This document shows, in pieces, positions 1 through 7,194 of a stretch of 11,596 bases of DNA; positions within the stretch are counted from its first letter, which is position 1; the number at the start of each line of letters is the position of its first letter. The notes under the pieces were generated by a model. That model was not told the origin of the DNA. It saw nothing but the letters and a program-made list of their open reading frames with translations, and did not search any database. This DNA is from CBDUXT01 sp965371245 (GTDB taxonomy: Bacteria > Planctomycetota > Phycisphaerae > UBA1845): positions 1-11,596 of the forward strand of contig CBDUXT010000134.1 of the NCBI GenBank assembly GCA_965371245.1, in the 5' to 3' direction. The translations under genes and the position numbers were made by a program.

Positions 1-335
1 TTCGGTCATGCACCCCGGTGGCGGCGAGTTTGGAATCGGAGTCGATCGCCGATTATGCACAGACCGACAGAAGACGAACAAGCGGCTATTGACCAACGCT
101 GGTGCCGGGTACGGGCAGGCCGCGGTTCACCGCGTTAGATGCCATGGCCAAACCATCGGCGCGGGCGTGTTTGCCCCCACCGTGAGCCCATCACCCGAGC
201 CACCATGGTCGCCCAGTCCGGCAGTCACCCGGCTACGCGATAAGGAATGTCTTGCTGTGATCCAGCGAGCATCGCGGCGGTTGTCAGCCGCCGCTGAGAG
301 GGTCCGGGCAAATCTGCGTGCTTTCTTGATTTCCC
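1..335. other. Non-coding stretch with no supported gene
   Basis: I see no gene here. The open frames crossing this stretch give low-complexity translations rich in arginine and proline, with no recognisable motif and no convincing ribosome binding site. It ends where the promoter of the repressor operon begins. An upstream gene may finish to the left of the window, but nothing in these bases shows it. Confidence 0.5.
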
Positions 336-364
336 TTGACACGGGGCCTGGCATGTGGTAGAAT
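336..364 (+). promoter_or_regulatory. Sigma70-type promoter of the blaI-M56 operon
   Basis: TTGACA at 336-341 is a perfect -35 box. It is followed by a 17-base spacer and TAGAAT at 359-364, which matches the -10 consensus at five of six positions. Transcription should start near 370-372, about 55 bases before the TTG start of the repressor gene. This placement rules out the upstream in-frame GTG at 355 as the translation start, because it would lie inside the promoter. Both boxes and the spacing are seen directly; activity is inferred. Confidence 0.75.
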
Positions 365-390
365 TCCACCATACTGGTGTATTTGCACCA
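355..390 (+). promoter_or_regulatory. Candidate BlaI-type operator (overlapping dyads)
   Basis: Three alternating half-sites lie directly over the -10 box and predicted transcription start: CACCA at 367-371, TGGTG at 375-379 and CACCA at 386-390. The first two form a dyad with a 3-base gap, and the last two form a dyad with a 6-base gap. A further GTGG (355-358) pairs with CCAC (366-369) across the -10 box. BlaI/MecI repressors bind dyads overlapping their own promoters as dimers, so this is the natural autoregulatory site. The half-site sequence differs from the TACA/TGTA core of staphylococcal operators, so binding is inferred from position and symmetry. Confidence 0.5.
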
Positions 391-415
391 TCGAAAGCGT
401 CTCGGATAGAAAAAC

Positions 416-420
416 AGGAA
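416..420 (+). promoter_or_regulatory. Ribosome binding site fixing the blaI start
   Basis: AGGAA lies six bases before the TTG at 427. It is the best Shine-Dalgarno match downstream of the predicted transcription start and decides the choice of TTG as the initiation codon. The resulting 129-residue protein has the normal length for the family. Confidence 0.6.
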
Positions 421-426
421 ACGGCT

Positions 427-816
427 TTGGCCAAACACGAACAACCAAGGTTGAGTCGACGCGAACGCGAGATTCTCAACATTGTCTATCGCTCCGGGTC
501 GCCCACGGCGACGGAAGTTCGCGAGGCGATGGCCGACCCGCCTTCGGACGGCGCCGTGCGCGCTACGCTACGCATTCTGGTGAAGAAGGGCTGCGTGAAA
601 CATCGACAGGACGGCCCGCGGTATCGCTATGTGCCGACCTTGTCGCGGCGCCGCGCGACCGAGTCGGCGCTGAAGCACGTGCTCGACACGTTCTTCGGTG
701 GATCGGCCGAGGAAGCCATGATGGCGCTGCTCGAGCTGAAATCCTGCGGTCTCACCGACGAACAGCAAGCCCGCCTAAGACAAGAGATCGACCAAGCTCG
801 ACGGGAGGGACGTTGA
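427..816 (+). CDS. blaI-like: BlaI/MecI/CopY-family transcriptional repressor
   Basis: A 129-residue winged-helix repressor starting at TTG. The N-terminal half (about residues 9-75) reads LSRREREILNIVYRSG, then a helix-turn-helix with TATEVREAM, then the wing ending in RYRYVP. This is the classic BlaI/Penicillinase_R layout. The C-terminal half (about 76-129) is the helical dimerisation region and contains FFGGS at 89-93, a conserved stretch of this family near the segment cleaved in staphylococcal BlaI. The stop TGA is one base from the GTG start of the M56 protease gene, so the two are surely co-transcribed. By family precedent it represses its own operon until the partner protease triggers its cleavage. 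An in-frame GTG at 355 would add 24 residues but sits within the promoter. The true target genes are not evident in the window. The family is certain; the signal is unknown. Confidence 0.92.
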   Translation: MAKHEQPRLSRREREILNIVYRSGSPTATEVREAMADPPSDGAVRATLRILVKKGCVKHRQDGPRYRYVPTLSRRRATESALKHVLDTFFGGSAEEAMMALLELKSCGLTDEQQARLRQEIDQARREGR

Positions 817-817
817 C

Positions 818-3313
818 GTGGCTTCCATGAATTGGTTCGGCGTCGCTGATTGGGGCACATGGTCGGGCGTCTTGGCGGTGAAGGCGACGCTTCTTGTCGG
901 TCTCGGGCTGCTCGTCGCGTCGGTGCTGCGTAAACATACTGCGCGGGTCAGGCGTCCGATCTGGATCGTGGTCTTCGCCGGCGTGGTGATTCTGCCCATT
1001 GCAACGGTCACGGCGCCATCCTGGGACATCCCCCTGTTGCCGATCGTCGGCGACTCCTTCCCCGAGGCTGGATCGGCGGCCACCCCGTTCGCCGGGACAC
1101 GCCCCCTGTCCGGGACGTCGCGCCGGGGCCTTCCGAATCGAACCGGCCTGAGCACACCAGAAAACGTCGGTGTCGCGAACGAAGTGGGTCCGGGTTCGGC
1201 TCTCACGGATCGCGGCGAACGATCGCTCGGGGCAACCCTGGACCGCGTCTGGAACAGCCTGCTCTTTACCTGGGCTCTTGGAAGCGTGCTCGGGTTCGCG
1301 GGGATCATCTTGGGGCTGGTGCGGTATGAGCGTCAGTTAGGGCGCGCGGAGCCCGTCCTGGATCGCCGTCTCCGCGACGAGTTGGGCCGACTGCGCGCAA
1401 GTCTCGGGATCCGCCGAAGGGTTCGGCTCGTGGAATCATCCACGGTTTCCGTTCCCATGACCGGCGGGATGGTTCGACCGGTGATCGTCTTGCCGCTTGC
1501 CGCGCTGACTTGGCATGCGGAACGGATACGTGTTGTTCTACTCCACGAGCTGATTCACATCCGGCGGAACGACTGGCTCATCGACCTCATCGGGCGGATG
1601 GGACGAGCGATGTACTGGTTCAACCCGTTGATGTGGATGGCTCTGCGGGATTGGCGTCGTGTTTGCGAGCAAGGCTGTGACGCTCTCGTCGTAACGCACG
1701 GAACGAAACCGTCTTCGTACGCACACCTGTTAATGGAATTCGCAGAGGAGGTTGGGCGACCGAATCGCGCTTGGACCTCTTCGTTGGCTATGGCTCACGC
1801 TAACTCACTGGAGGAACGACTGATGGCTATTCTTCAGCCGCCAATCAAGACGCGAAGGGGAATTGCAACCCTACCGCTCCTGAGCGTTGTACTCACGACC
1901 ATAGTCACGGCCGCCGTGGTCATCCGGCCGGTGCGGCCGCCTTCGGAACGCCGGACCAACGAGTCGAAGTCGTTCTTTCTCCAGGTGGGGGACGTTCGGA
2001 CGTTTCGCGGCAGCTACCGCTCGGACGCCGATGGCTTTGTGAACTTCGTTGGCGATTATAATGAGACAGGCGCTCACGTTGTGCAGAAACGATTTGATGA
2101 CGGCTTGCGGATGGTCATGCGCGCCTCACCCGAGGTCGAGTTCGACCCAGACACCGGTGAAATCGCTGACCTGGAGATCGACTCGCGCGTGATGCTTGCC
2201 ACCGAACTCGACGGCGTGGAATTCCAACTCGAAGTCACGCCGGATCAGGACGGGCGGCCGTCCTATGAGTTCGCGGTCAACGGTGGACCGCGTCCGTTCG
2301 ACAGCCAGGCACGTGCGTGGATGGGGACGATGCTCTCGGTTGCCGAAGACATACGGGACGTTCAGGAGATACGTTTCGAACTAATGGATCTAAACGGAAA
2401 GATCAGCAACGAAAAGGGCAAGCGTAGCAACCTCCGTGGGAAAATCAGTCGGATCAAAAGCCAAGAGAGCAATTTACGCGCCAAAATCGCCAACAACAGA
2501 AGCGATCTAAGTATAAGTAAACTGTATTCCAGGTACGCCCGTGCGACCTCCACTCAGACGAGAATCCGAAACCAGATTCGCGCGCTTCGTAAAGAGGATG
2601 CCGATGCCGACGTAGCGACGTTGGAGGAGGAACTGGCCGCATGGCATGAGGAGGAGCTGGAGGTCGCGGTCAAGCGGAAGTTCCAAGAACCACTCGTCGA
2701 GGCTCGTATCGCGGTTATCGAAGAACAGATTGTAGATCTCGACACCGAGGGGCGCGTCGCGGAAGTTGAACGGGAAATCCTGGCACTCGAGACCGACGAG
2801 CGCATTGCGGAAGTACAGGCGGCCATCGAAATGGTTGAGATCGACGACATTGATTCGATCCGGTCAATGATGGCGTCCAAGCTCGATCAACTCCGTGACC
2901 ATCTCTACGAAGACGGGCTCCGTTACTTGTCCGAGGCCTCTTTCGACGAGGAATCCGAACCCGTTTATGAGGTCGCTCCGGATGGGCGCTCGGAAGGCGC
3001 CGAGCAGACCATCGTTCTCGGTGGCGGAACAAAAGAGAAGGTGCAAGACGACTGGGATCGCTACGTCCGGGAGTTTCTTGAGGAGCACGGCATTGGCGGC
3101 CCGCGTGCCGAAAGAGCCGGAACGATCCTGGCCACCAGTAAGAAGATACGTGATCGAGTCTTGAAAAACGCCAAGGCGCGGATGAAAGTGGTCAACAGCG
3201 ACCAAACGGACGCTGTTCGCGAAAGAGCGCTCGCCCAGGTCGAAAGGGTCTTTCAGCGGGTCCTGGTTCGCAACCTCCAAAAGCTTCTGCCAAAAGACGA
3301 ACGCGACAAGTAG
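818..3313 (+). CDS. BlaR1/MecR1-like M56 membrane metalloprotease with repeat-rich C-terminal domain
   Basis: An 831-residue sensor protease. Predicted membrane segments are at about 17-37, 48-66, 146-168 and 349-369. The cytoplasmic M56 domain has the zinc motif HELIH (243-247) and a downstream glutamate, E284 in CEQGCD, so the active site looks intact. In BlaR1 the extracellular end is a penicillin-binding domain. Here that is absent. Instead, about 383-524 resembles the beta-rich module seen in other M56 proteins (FDSQARAWM is a recognisable stretch), 526-567 is a lysine-rich seven-residue repeat, and 630-677 is a tandem 16-residue repeat, followed by a charged helical tail. By family knowledge it would sense an outside cue and initiate inactivation of the repressor encoded one base upstream. 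The start is GTG at 818, seven bases after GGGAGGGA; ATG at 827 is an alternative. BlaR1 proteins are usually near 600 residues, so this one is long. The fold and ligand of the C-terminal half are unknown. Confidence 0.88.
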   Translation: MASMNWFGVADWGTWSGVLAVKATLLVGLGLLVASVLRKHTARVRRPIWIVVFAGVVILPIATVTAPSWDIPLLPIVGDSFPEAGSAATPFAGTRPLSGTSRRGLPNRTGLSTPENVGVANEVGPGSALTDRGERSLGATLDRVWNSLLFTWALGSVLGFAGIILGLVRYERQLGRAEPVLDRRLRDELGRLRASLGIRRRVRLVESSTVSVPMTGGMVRPVIVLPLAALTWHAERIRVVLLHELIHIRRNDWLIDLIGRMGRAMYWFNPLMWMALRDWRRVCEQGCDALVVTHGTKPSSYAHLLMEFAEEVGRPNRAWTSSLAMAHANSLEERLMAILQPPIKTRRGIATLPLLSVVLTTIVTAAVVIRPVRPPSERRTNESKSFFLQVGDVRTFRGSYRSDADGFVNFVGDYNETGAHVVQKRFDDGLRMVMRASPEVEFDPDTGEIADLEIDSRVMLATELDGVEFQLEVTPDQDGRPSYEFAVNGGPRPFDSQARAWMGTMLSVAEDIRDVQEIRFELMDLNGKISNEKGKRSNLRGKISRIKSQESNLRAKIANNRSDLSISKLYSRYARATSTQTRIRNQIRALRKEDADADVATLEEELAAWHEEELEVAVKRKFQEPLVEARIAVIEEQIVDLDTEGRVAEVEREILALETDERIAEVQAAIEMVEIDDIDSIRSMMASKLDQLRDHLYEDGLRYLSEASFDEESEPVYEVAPDGRSEGAEQTIVLGGGTKEKVQDDWDRYVREFLEEHGIGGPRAERAGTILATSKKIRDRVLKNAKARMKVVNSDQTDAVRERALAQVERVFQRVLVRNLQKLLPKDERDK
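2393..2518 (+). repeat. Seven-residue tandem repeat inside the M56 protein (residues 526-567)
   Basis: Six consecutive seven-residue units can be lined up: NGKISNE, KGKRSNL, RGKISRI, KSQESNL, RAKIANN, RSDLSIS. The common pattern is a basic residue, G/S/A, K, I, S, N and a hydrophobic residue. The period is exactly seven with no gaps, consistent with a coiled coil, although the polar composition and glycine are unusual for one. The later units diverge from the first three. Confidence 0.75.
2705..2848 (+). repeat. Sixteen-residue tandem repeat inside the M56 protein (residues 630-677)
   Basis: Three direct units, each starting with arginine and 48 bases long, begin at 2705, 2753 and 2801: RIAVIEEQIVDLDTEG, RVAEVEREILALETDE, RIAEVQAAIEMVEIDD. 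The shared pattern is R-[IV]-A-x-[VI]-x(3)-I-x(2)-[LV]-[DE]. The units are acidic and helical in character, most likely a coiled-coil hairpin or stalk. The pattern is seen directly; the structure is inferred. Confidence 0.75.
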
Positions 3314-3428
3314 CCGACACACGCAGCAGTCATCCGTCCCATCGGACGAACCGTGTTGTCGCGCCGGGGTACACACCATTTTTGCGTGATGTTGCAATCA
3401 CGACCCGAAGCGGCGGCATGACGTGTAG

Positions 3429-3455
3429 GGTGCGTCCCGGACGCACCTTCTTTCT
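3429..3455 (+). terminator. Terminator-like hairpin after the M56 gene; also a genome-repeat type dyad
   Basis: GGTGCGTCC (3429-3437) and GGACGCACC (3439-3447) form a perfect dyad about a single central base, able to fold as an eight-pair stem with a three-base loop. It is followed by TTCTTTCT (3448-3455). It lies 115 bases after the M56 stop and could end that transcript. The same TAGGGTGCGTCC-type dyad is, as I recall, a dispersed element in some planctomycete genomes, so the terminator role may be secondary or accidental. Confidence 0.45.
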
Positions 3456-3553
3456 ATCGACGGCTCTCAAAGATCGTCGAGAACCCGCTCCAAACCGAGC
3501 CCTCGCCTTTACCGTCACGGCTCGGCAAGCGCGCTTATCGCCCGACCGATGTC

Positions 3554-5038
3554 TTACTCGATGGTGCGAACGACCAGCGTGCCGGCGAGGCGGTCGTGCA
3601 GAGCGCGGTTCCGCAGGTCAAACATGACCATGGCGTAACCTATGAAAAGCGTGATGATGCTGAGGAACTTCGCCAGGGCTCGTCCGAACGATTGACCCAG
3701 CGTCGGGTAGCTTCCGTCAACGGCGATCACCCGGATGCCACACGCCCGTTTTCCCAGGGTTTGACCGTTCCAGGTCCCGATCAGGATCGCCTGGTACAGA
3801 AGTAGCAAACCACCTTCGCCGTTGTGGCCGAATCCGATGAGCGCGCCCGCCAGGCCGACGATGACCGCGTCGATGAACACGGCCAAGGCACGTATCCAAA
3901 AGCCGGCGTACTCGATCCGTCCCGCGACGACCTCGGGTGACAGCGCGGGTGCTTGACCCACGGGGGTCCCAACCGGGACACCGGCCGCGGCCGCCTTCAA
4001 GGCGTCGCCCGTCGCGTCCGCAAGGCTTCGAAACGCCCCGCCGATGTTTACGCCGTGCTCACCGATACTTGCACCGACCGGCTCGGCGTGCGGCGCTCTT
4101 CGGCCAGGGAGTGGTGGGGCTGGCGGCGGTGTCGCCCGGTAAGGCTGCGTAATGGTCGGCGACTCGGCCGCGTCAATGCGCGGGCGGATGTTCTTTATGG
4201 CTTTGGTCAGGCTCACCGTGTCGAAGTTCGCCAGTTGGCTGCGGACTTCCTCCACTTCGAGCAGATCCTCGGTCATCTCGTCGACTGTCTGATAGCGATC
4301 CTTCGGATCCTTTTCGAGTGCCTTGCGAATGACCCGGCCAAACGGTTGGGGCAGGTCATCGACTTCAGGCCGCCCCGTGAGGTGCTTCATCAGCACCTCG
4401 GCCGTGGTCGAGCCCTCGTACGGAACGCGCCCCATCACCATCTCGTAGAGCATCACGCCGAGGGCGTAGATGTCGATGCCGCGGTGATAGTGGCCGCTCC
4501 CGATCTCCGGGGCCATGTAGTGGACGGTGCCGACGCTCGCGGTCTGGGCGCTGTGCCGCGATATGGAAATGAACTTGCTCAGCCCGTAGTCGCCGATTTT
4601 GACATAGCCCTGTTCGTAGAAGATGTTGCCCGGCTTCATGTCGCGATGGACCACGCCGCGATCGTGCAGGAAGCTGAGCCCTTTGGCGATCTCGCGAACG
4701 AAGAACGCGGCTTTTTGCGGGCCAAGGCCCTTGGGTTCGGCGATCAGCATGTCGCGAAGGGTCGGCCCGTTGATGTACTCCATGATGATGAAGTAGTCGC
4801 CGTCGGCGTTTTTCTTGACGTCGAACACCTTGACCAGATGCGGGCTGGAGAGGTTCATTACGGCCGACACGCCTCTGAGTTCGACGTCGGGATTCTCGCG
4901 CAGGTACTTCAGGGCGACCTCGCGCCCGCCGTCGCTCTGCGCGAAGTAGACCTCACCGAACCCGCCGCGCCCGACACCCCGCTGGATCGTGTAGCCGTCG
5001 AGCGGCCGATCGCCGTGTTTGAATGTGTATGCCGCCAT
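3554..5038 (-). CDS. Serine/threonine protein kinase fused to an RDD membrane domain
   Basis: A 494-residue Hanks-type kinase with a membrane tail. Kinase domain, about residues 16-280: glycine loop GRGGFGEV (23-30), catalytic lysine K44 in VALK, HRDMKPGN (131-138) with D133, magnesium-binding DYG (150-152) in place of DFG, and APE (176-178). All key residues are present, so it should be active. Only about 24 residues separate K44 from the SSPHLV segment, with ELRGV between them; this shortened alphaC region is a form I associate with planctomycetes. A proline-rich linker (about 285-371) follows. The RDD domain (about 376-491) has R383, D390, GQTLGKR and RALHDRLAGT, with three hydrophobic segments near 384-403, 409-423 and 457-473. 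The kinase would face the cytoplasm. The gene converges on the M56 operon and has only a weak upstream GGAA. Substrates are unknown. The family call is firm. Confidence 0.92.
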   Translation of the reverse strand: MAAYTFKHGDRPLDGYTIQRGVGRGGFGEVYFAQSDGGREVALKYLRENPDVELRGVSAVMNLSSPHLVKVFDVKKNADGDYFIIMEYINGPTLRDMLIAEPKGLGPQKAAFFVREIAKGLSFLHDRGVVHRDMKPGNIFYEQGYVKIGDYGLSKFISISRHSAQTASVGTVHYMAPEIGSGHYHRGIDIYALGVMLYEMVMGRVPYEGSTTAEVLMKHLTGRPEVDDLPQPFGRVIRKALEKDPKDRYQTVDEMTEDLLEVEEVRSQLANFDTVSLTKAIKNIRPRIDAAESPTITQPYRATPPPAPPLPGRRAPHAEPVGASIGEHGVNIGGAFRSLADATGDALKAAAAGVPVGTPVGQAPALSPEVVAGRIEYAGFWIRALAVFIDAVIVGLAGALIGFGHNGEGGLLLLYQAILIGTWNGQTLGKRACGIRVIAVDGSYPTLGQSFGRALAKFLSIITLFIGYAMVMFDLRNRALHDRLAGTLVVRTIE

Positions 5039-5278
5039 GCATAGATTTCCGTCAACGGTGTCAGACCGCCTCGGGACCGGTACCGTTAAGCCACAGAACA
5101 GATCACAACTGTCGCCGGTTAGCTATTCGCGCGGCGACGCCGATTATTCGGATGGTACGCGATGCGGATACCGTACACGATGTGGATGTCGGCATGTAGG
5201 CCGCTTTTGCAACCTACGGCCAGGGCTCCAGTCCACCTGATGAGACGGCCGCTCTTGTCCGGTCTACACGGCGGCGCC

Positions 5279-5315
5279 GGGTGGCATGGGCAAACGAGTT
5301 CCTGAGTATCAATGT
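5279..5315 (+). repeat. Left terminal inverted repeat of the IS
   Basis: It begins GGGTGGCATGGGCAAAC and pairs with the complement of 6111-6147 at 30 of 37 positions. The mismatches are at positions 9, 18, 19, 26, 27, 32 and 35. The transposase stop codon (5309-5311) falls inside this repeat. Confidence 0.85.
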
Positions 5316-6018
5316 ACCTCAGCCGCTTTGAGTTCGGGGTACGTCATTGCCTGGACCTTCGTACAGGTGTCGAGGAGCATGGAGAAAAGGTCACTTTCCT
5401 GGCAACGTCGGTTGAGTCGGTAGGCAAACTCTCCGAGGTAGCGGACGGCGTGCTTTCCAGCGATGGCATGGTGCCGACCCAAGATGAACCGTTTGAGATT
5501 CGAGACGAGGGTATGCACCCAGGGAAAGGCCGTCACCGCCTTCGTGCCGTGGGAGCCGAGGACCACGGCCTCATGCGCGTAACCCAACGTGCCCAAGCCC
5601 TGGTAGATGCTGAGTCCGTCGGCTGGGACGCTGCAACAAGAATTCAGACGCGCCCGTACAAACGCCTCCGCGATTCGCTTGTTCAAACGCCGCGCGGGTT
5701 GCAGGGTCGCGCACCCCAGCCCCCCGGTCCTGGTCACCTCGACCGCCACGAAGAACGGCGTTTTTCCCTTCGCCCCTCGCCCACGCCGGCCGGATTGGAG
5801 TTCGCCGAGGTACGCGTCGTCCAGCTCCACGAGGCCGTGCATTGGTGAAGCCGACGCGTGGCCACTTAACAACTCCTCGCGTGACCGCAGGCGGGACAGA
5901 CGAAACCGTCCGGCCACCGCCGACGCGCCAGGTGCTCGGCGCACTGCCGGTCCGTCCCGAACCGCTCGTAGAACGCTTGAGCGGTCAAGATCCGTACTCG
6001 ATGTCCTGTGGGATTCAT
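5309..6018 (-). pseudogene. IS1595-family (ISXO2-like) transposase, inactivated
   Basis: The gene starts at ATG 6016-6018, with AGGAG shortly upstream. The N-terminal part reads FYERFGTDRQCAEHL, then RRRWPDGFVCPACG, the typical IS1595 start with the first CxxC of the zinc ribbon. It then meets an in-frame TAA (5866-5868) and continues as ATRRLHQCTA, where the second CxxC should follow. At about 5830-5840 the sequence jumps to another frame at GLVELDDAYLG, the first catalytic aspartate region, so the zinc-ribbon end and the link to the catalytic domain are missing (roughly 70-90 codons by comparison with the family). The rest, to the stop at 5309, has the second aspartate in PADGLSIYQGL and SNLKRFILGRHHAI, giving a DDN-type triad. 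The stop codon, deletion and frameshift make it non-functional. A 211-codon open frame (5309-5944) survives but lacks the DNA-binding part. Confidence 0.88.
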
Positions 6019-6110
6019 CGCGATCTCCTGCTTTTCGTGCGAATCACACCAACATCGATACCTACCAAATACCTAACCTCGTGTCAACAAGAAACGTGCG
6101 CGGCTGAGCA

Positions 6111-6147
6111 ACGTTTATACCTAGGAACGAGTTTGCCCGTGCCACCC
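6111..6147 (-). repeat. Right terminal inverted repeat of the IS
   Basis: Read on the minus strand it begins GGGTGGCACGGGCAAAC, mirroring the left end at 5279-5315. It fixes the element boundary at 6147. Confidence 0.85.
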
Positions 6148-6179
6148 TCCACGACCGTCAAATGAGGTGCGACGCTGTA

Positions 6180-6902
6180 CTAGCGGGTGAGGGTTGAGTA
6201 ACCGGCGGGTGGTTGATAGGTGAAGGCGCCCGCCTTCAGATTCGGATTCACCGTTAGCTTGGTTACCAGGACGTCCCACGTCCGGCGCTCGCCACTGAGA
6301 CTCCTTGTGATCCGCTTCACGCCCCGAGGGAGAAAATCCTTCTTTGAGAAATACCAGATAGCCTCCTCGGTTCGTCGTTTGTAGGCGATTCGGACGGAGT
6401 AGCACGGCTCACCGGCGATGGTTCGGGCCTCCAGCAACGAATGACTTCTGGCATTGATTTCATCCCGGAAGGGAAACGGATGGACATACTCGCGCAGCTC
6501 GACGCGCGAGGTGGTGCGACCCGAAGCCCCCAGGACCGACCGGTCCCGGCTGAGCCAGGCTGTCTTGGCGTTGTGATCCACGCGAAAGAACTGGTGCCCA
6601 TCCCCGCCCACCGTGATGTTGATCGTGTCCTTGGAGCCGAGCCGATGCGCCCGAATGTCGAACCGAAAACTCTGGGTGGTTCCTATTCCCCAGCCGCTCA
6701 GAGTGACGGTTCCCTCGGCCTTGGGGATGAAAGGAGCGGCGGCTTTGTCCGGCACCAGCGTGAAATCGTAGCGGACCGAATGAACGGCTCCCACGGTTTC
6801 GTCGGCCTTGGCGAGGATCTGTTTGGCATCGGTCAGGTCTTCGGCGTGCGCAGAAGATAGTAGCGAGAACAGGCCGAGTCCCAAAAAAATCGGCATTCGC
6901 AT
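6180..6902 (-). CDS. Secreted protein of unknown function, paralogue of the 7195-7941 product
   Basis: A 240-residue protein when started at ATG 6900-6902. This start gives a clean signal peptide: MRMPIFLGLGLFSLLSSAHA followed by ED, with likely cleavage after residue 20. The open frame extends upstream to 7043, but that stretch would put 47 unlike residues before the signal and crosses a candidate promoter. The mature part shares VTLSGW (67-71 region), EYVHPFPF, AGEPCY (164-168 region, the only mature-region cysteine) and AIWYFSKKDFLPR (181-193) with its neighbour, and both end NP/DP-x-L...PAGY. The pattern of beta strands resembles LolA/DUF2092-type periplasmic proteins, but I do not recognise the family firmly. 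No catalytic motif is visible. It lies 293 bases downstream of its paralogue on the same strand and 32 bases from the IS end. Confidence 0.8.
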   Translation of the reverse strand: MRMPIFLGLGLFSLLSSAHAEDLTDAKQILAKADETVGAVHSVRYDFTLVPDKAAAPFIPKAEGTVTLSGWGIGTTQSFRFDIRAHRLGSKDTINITVGGDGHQFFRVDHNAKTAWLSRDRSVLGASGRTTSRVELREYVHPFPFRDEINARSHSLLEARTIAGEPCYSVRIAYKRRTEEAIWYFSKKDFLPRGVKRITRSLSGERRTWDVLVTKLTVNPNLKAGAFTYQPPAGYSTLTR

Positions 6903-6960
6903 GACGGGGTTCCCCGCTAGCCCATCAGGGTCGAGTCCGAACCCACTTCGAAACAACAAC

Positions 6961-6989
6961 ATGCTACCGGACGATCGCGTCGTCTGCAA
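6961..6989 (-). promoter_or_regulatory. Candidate promoter of the 6180-6902 gene
   Basis: On the minus strand, TTGCAG (6984-6989) is followed by a 17-base spacer and TAGCAT (6961-6966). The -10 fits four of six consensus positions and the -35 three of six. A start near 6954 would leave a leader of about 50 bases before ATG 6902 and excludes the upstream part of the open frame. The match is moderate. Confidence 0.4.
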
Positions 6990-7194
6990 GCGATTTACCA
7001 AAAAAAGGCCCGTTCGGTGCTTCCGGTTCACGTGCGGCGCCATGCCGGACCTCAGGAATCGACGTAGGGCATAAAGCCACGCTGGTCGTCCTTGCGCCAG
7101 GCCCGATAGCGTGCCCTGCGGTGAACCATGCGGGTGCCCGACAGGAAGTACAGTCCGCCAGGCCGAGGTCGCTGCCCGGCCCCGTGCGGGCCGC

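Larger units (their letters stand above)
5279..6147 (-). mobile_element. Decayed IS1595/ISXO2-type insertion sequence
   Basis: An 869-base element bounded by inverted ends and holding a broken DDE transposase in the minus direction. The ends match at 30 of 37 positions and both begin GGGTGGCA. Intact ISXO2-type elements and their transposases are longer (transposases of roughly 300 residues), so the element has lost internal sequence. The eight bases outside each end (GCGGCGCC and TCCACGAC) do not match. No target duplication is therefore visible, which suggests an old insertion or rearranged flanks. It separates the kinase gene from the secreted-protein pair and disrupts no gene I can identify. 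Confidence 0.85.

Noticed and set aside
8..361. Plus-strand open frame at the left edge
   Set aside because: The translation is low-complexity, has no homology I recognise, and runs into the promoter of the repressor operon.
427..3313. Beta-lactam resistance locus
   Set aside because: The BlaI/BlaR1-like pair suggests it, but the sensor lacks a penicillin-binding domain and no beta-lactamase gene is in the window.
3953..5044. Long plus-strand open frame (363 codons) opposite the kinase gene
   Set aside because: It is the antisense shadow of a GC-rich gene. The translation has no family features, whereas the minus strand has every kinase motif.
5271..6155. Target-site duplication around the insertion sequence
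   Set aside because: The eight bases outside each end (GCGGCGCC and TCCACGAC) do not match.
6903..7043. 47-residue N-terminal extension of the 6180-6902 protein
   Set aside because: The internal ATG gives a textbook signal peptide matching the paralogue, and a candidate promoter lies within the extension.
7177..7193. Hairpin CGGCCC/GGGCCG just after the stop of the 7195-7941 gene
   Set aside because: There is no T tract on the minus strand after the stem, and the stem is only six pairs in GC-rich DNA, so it is not supported as a terminator.
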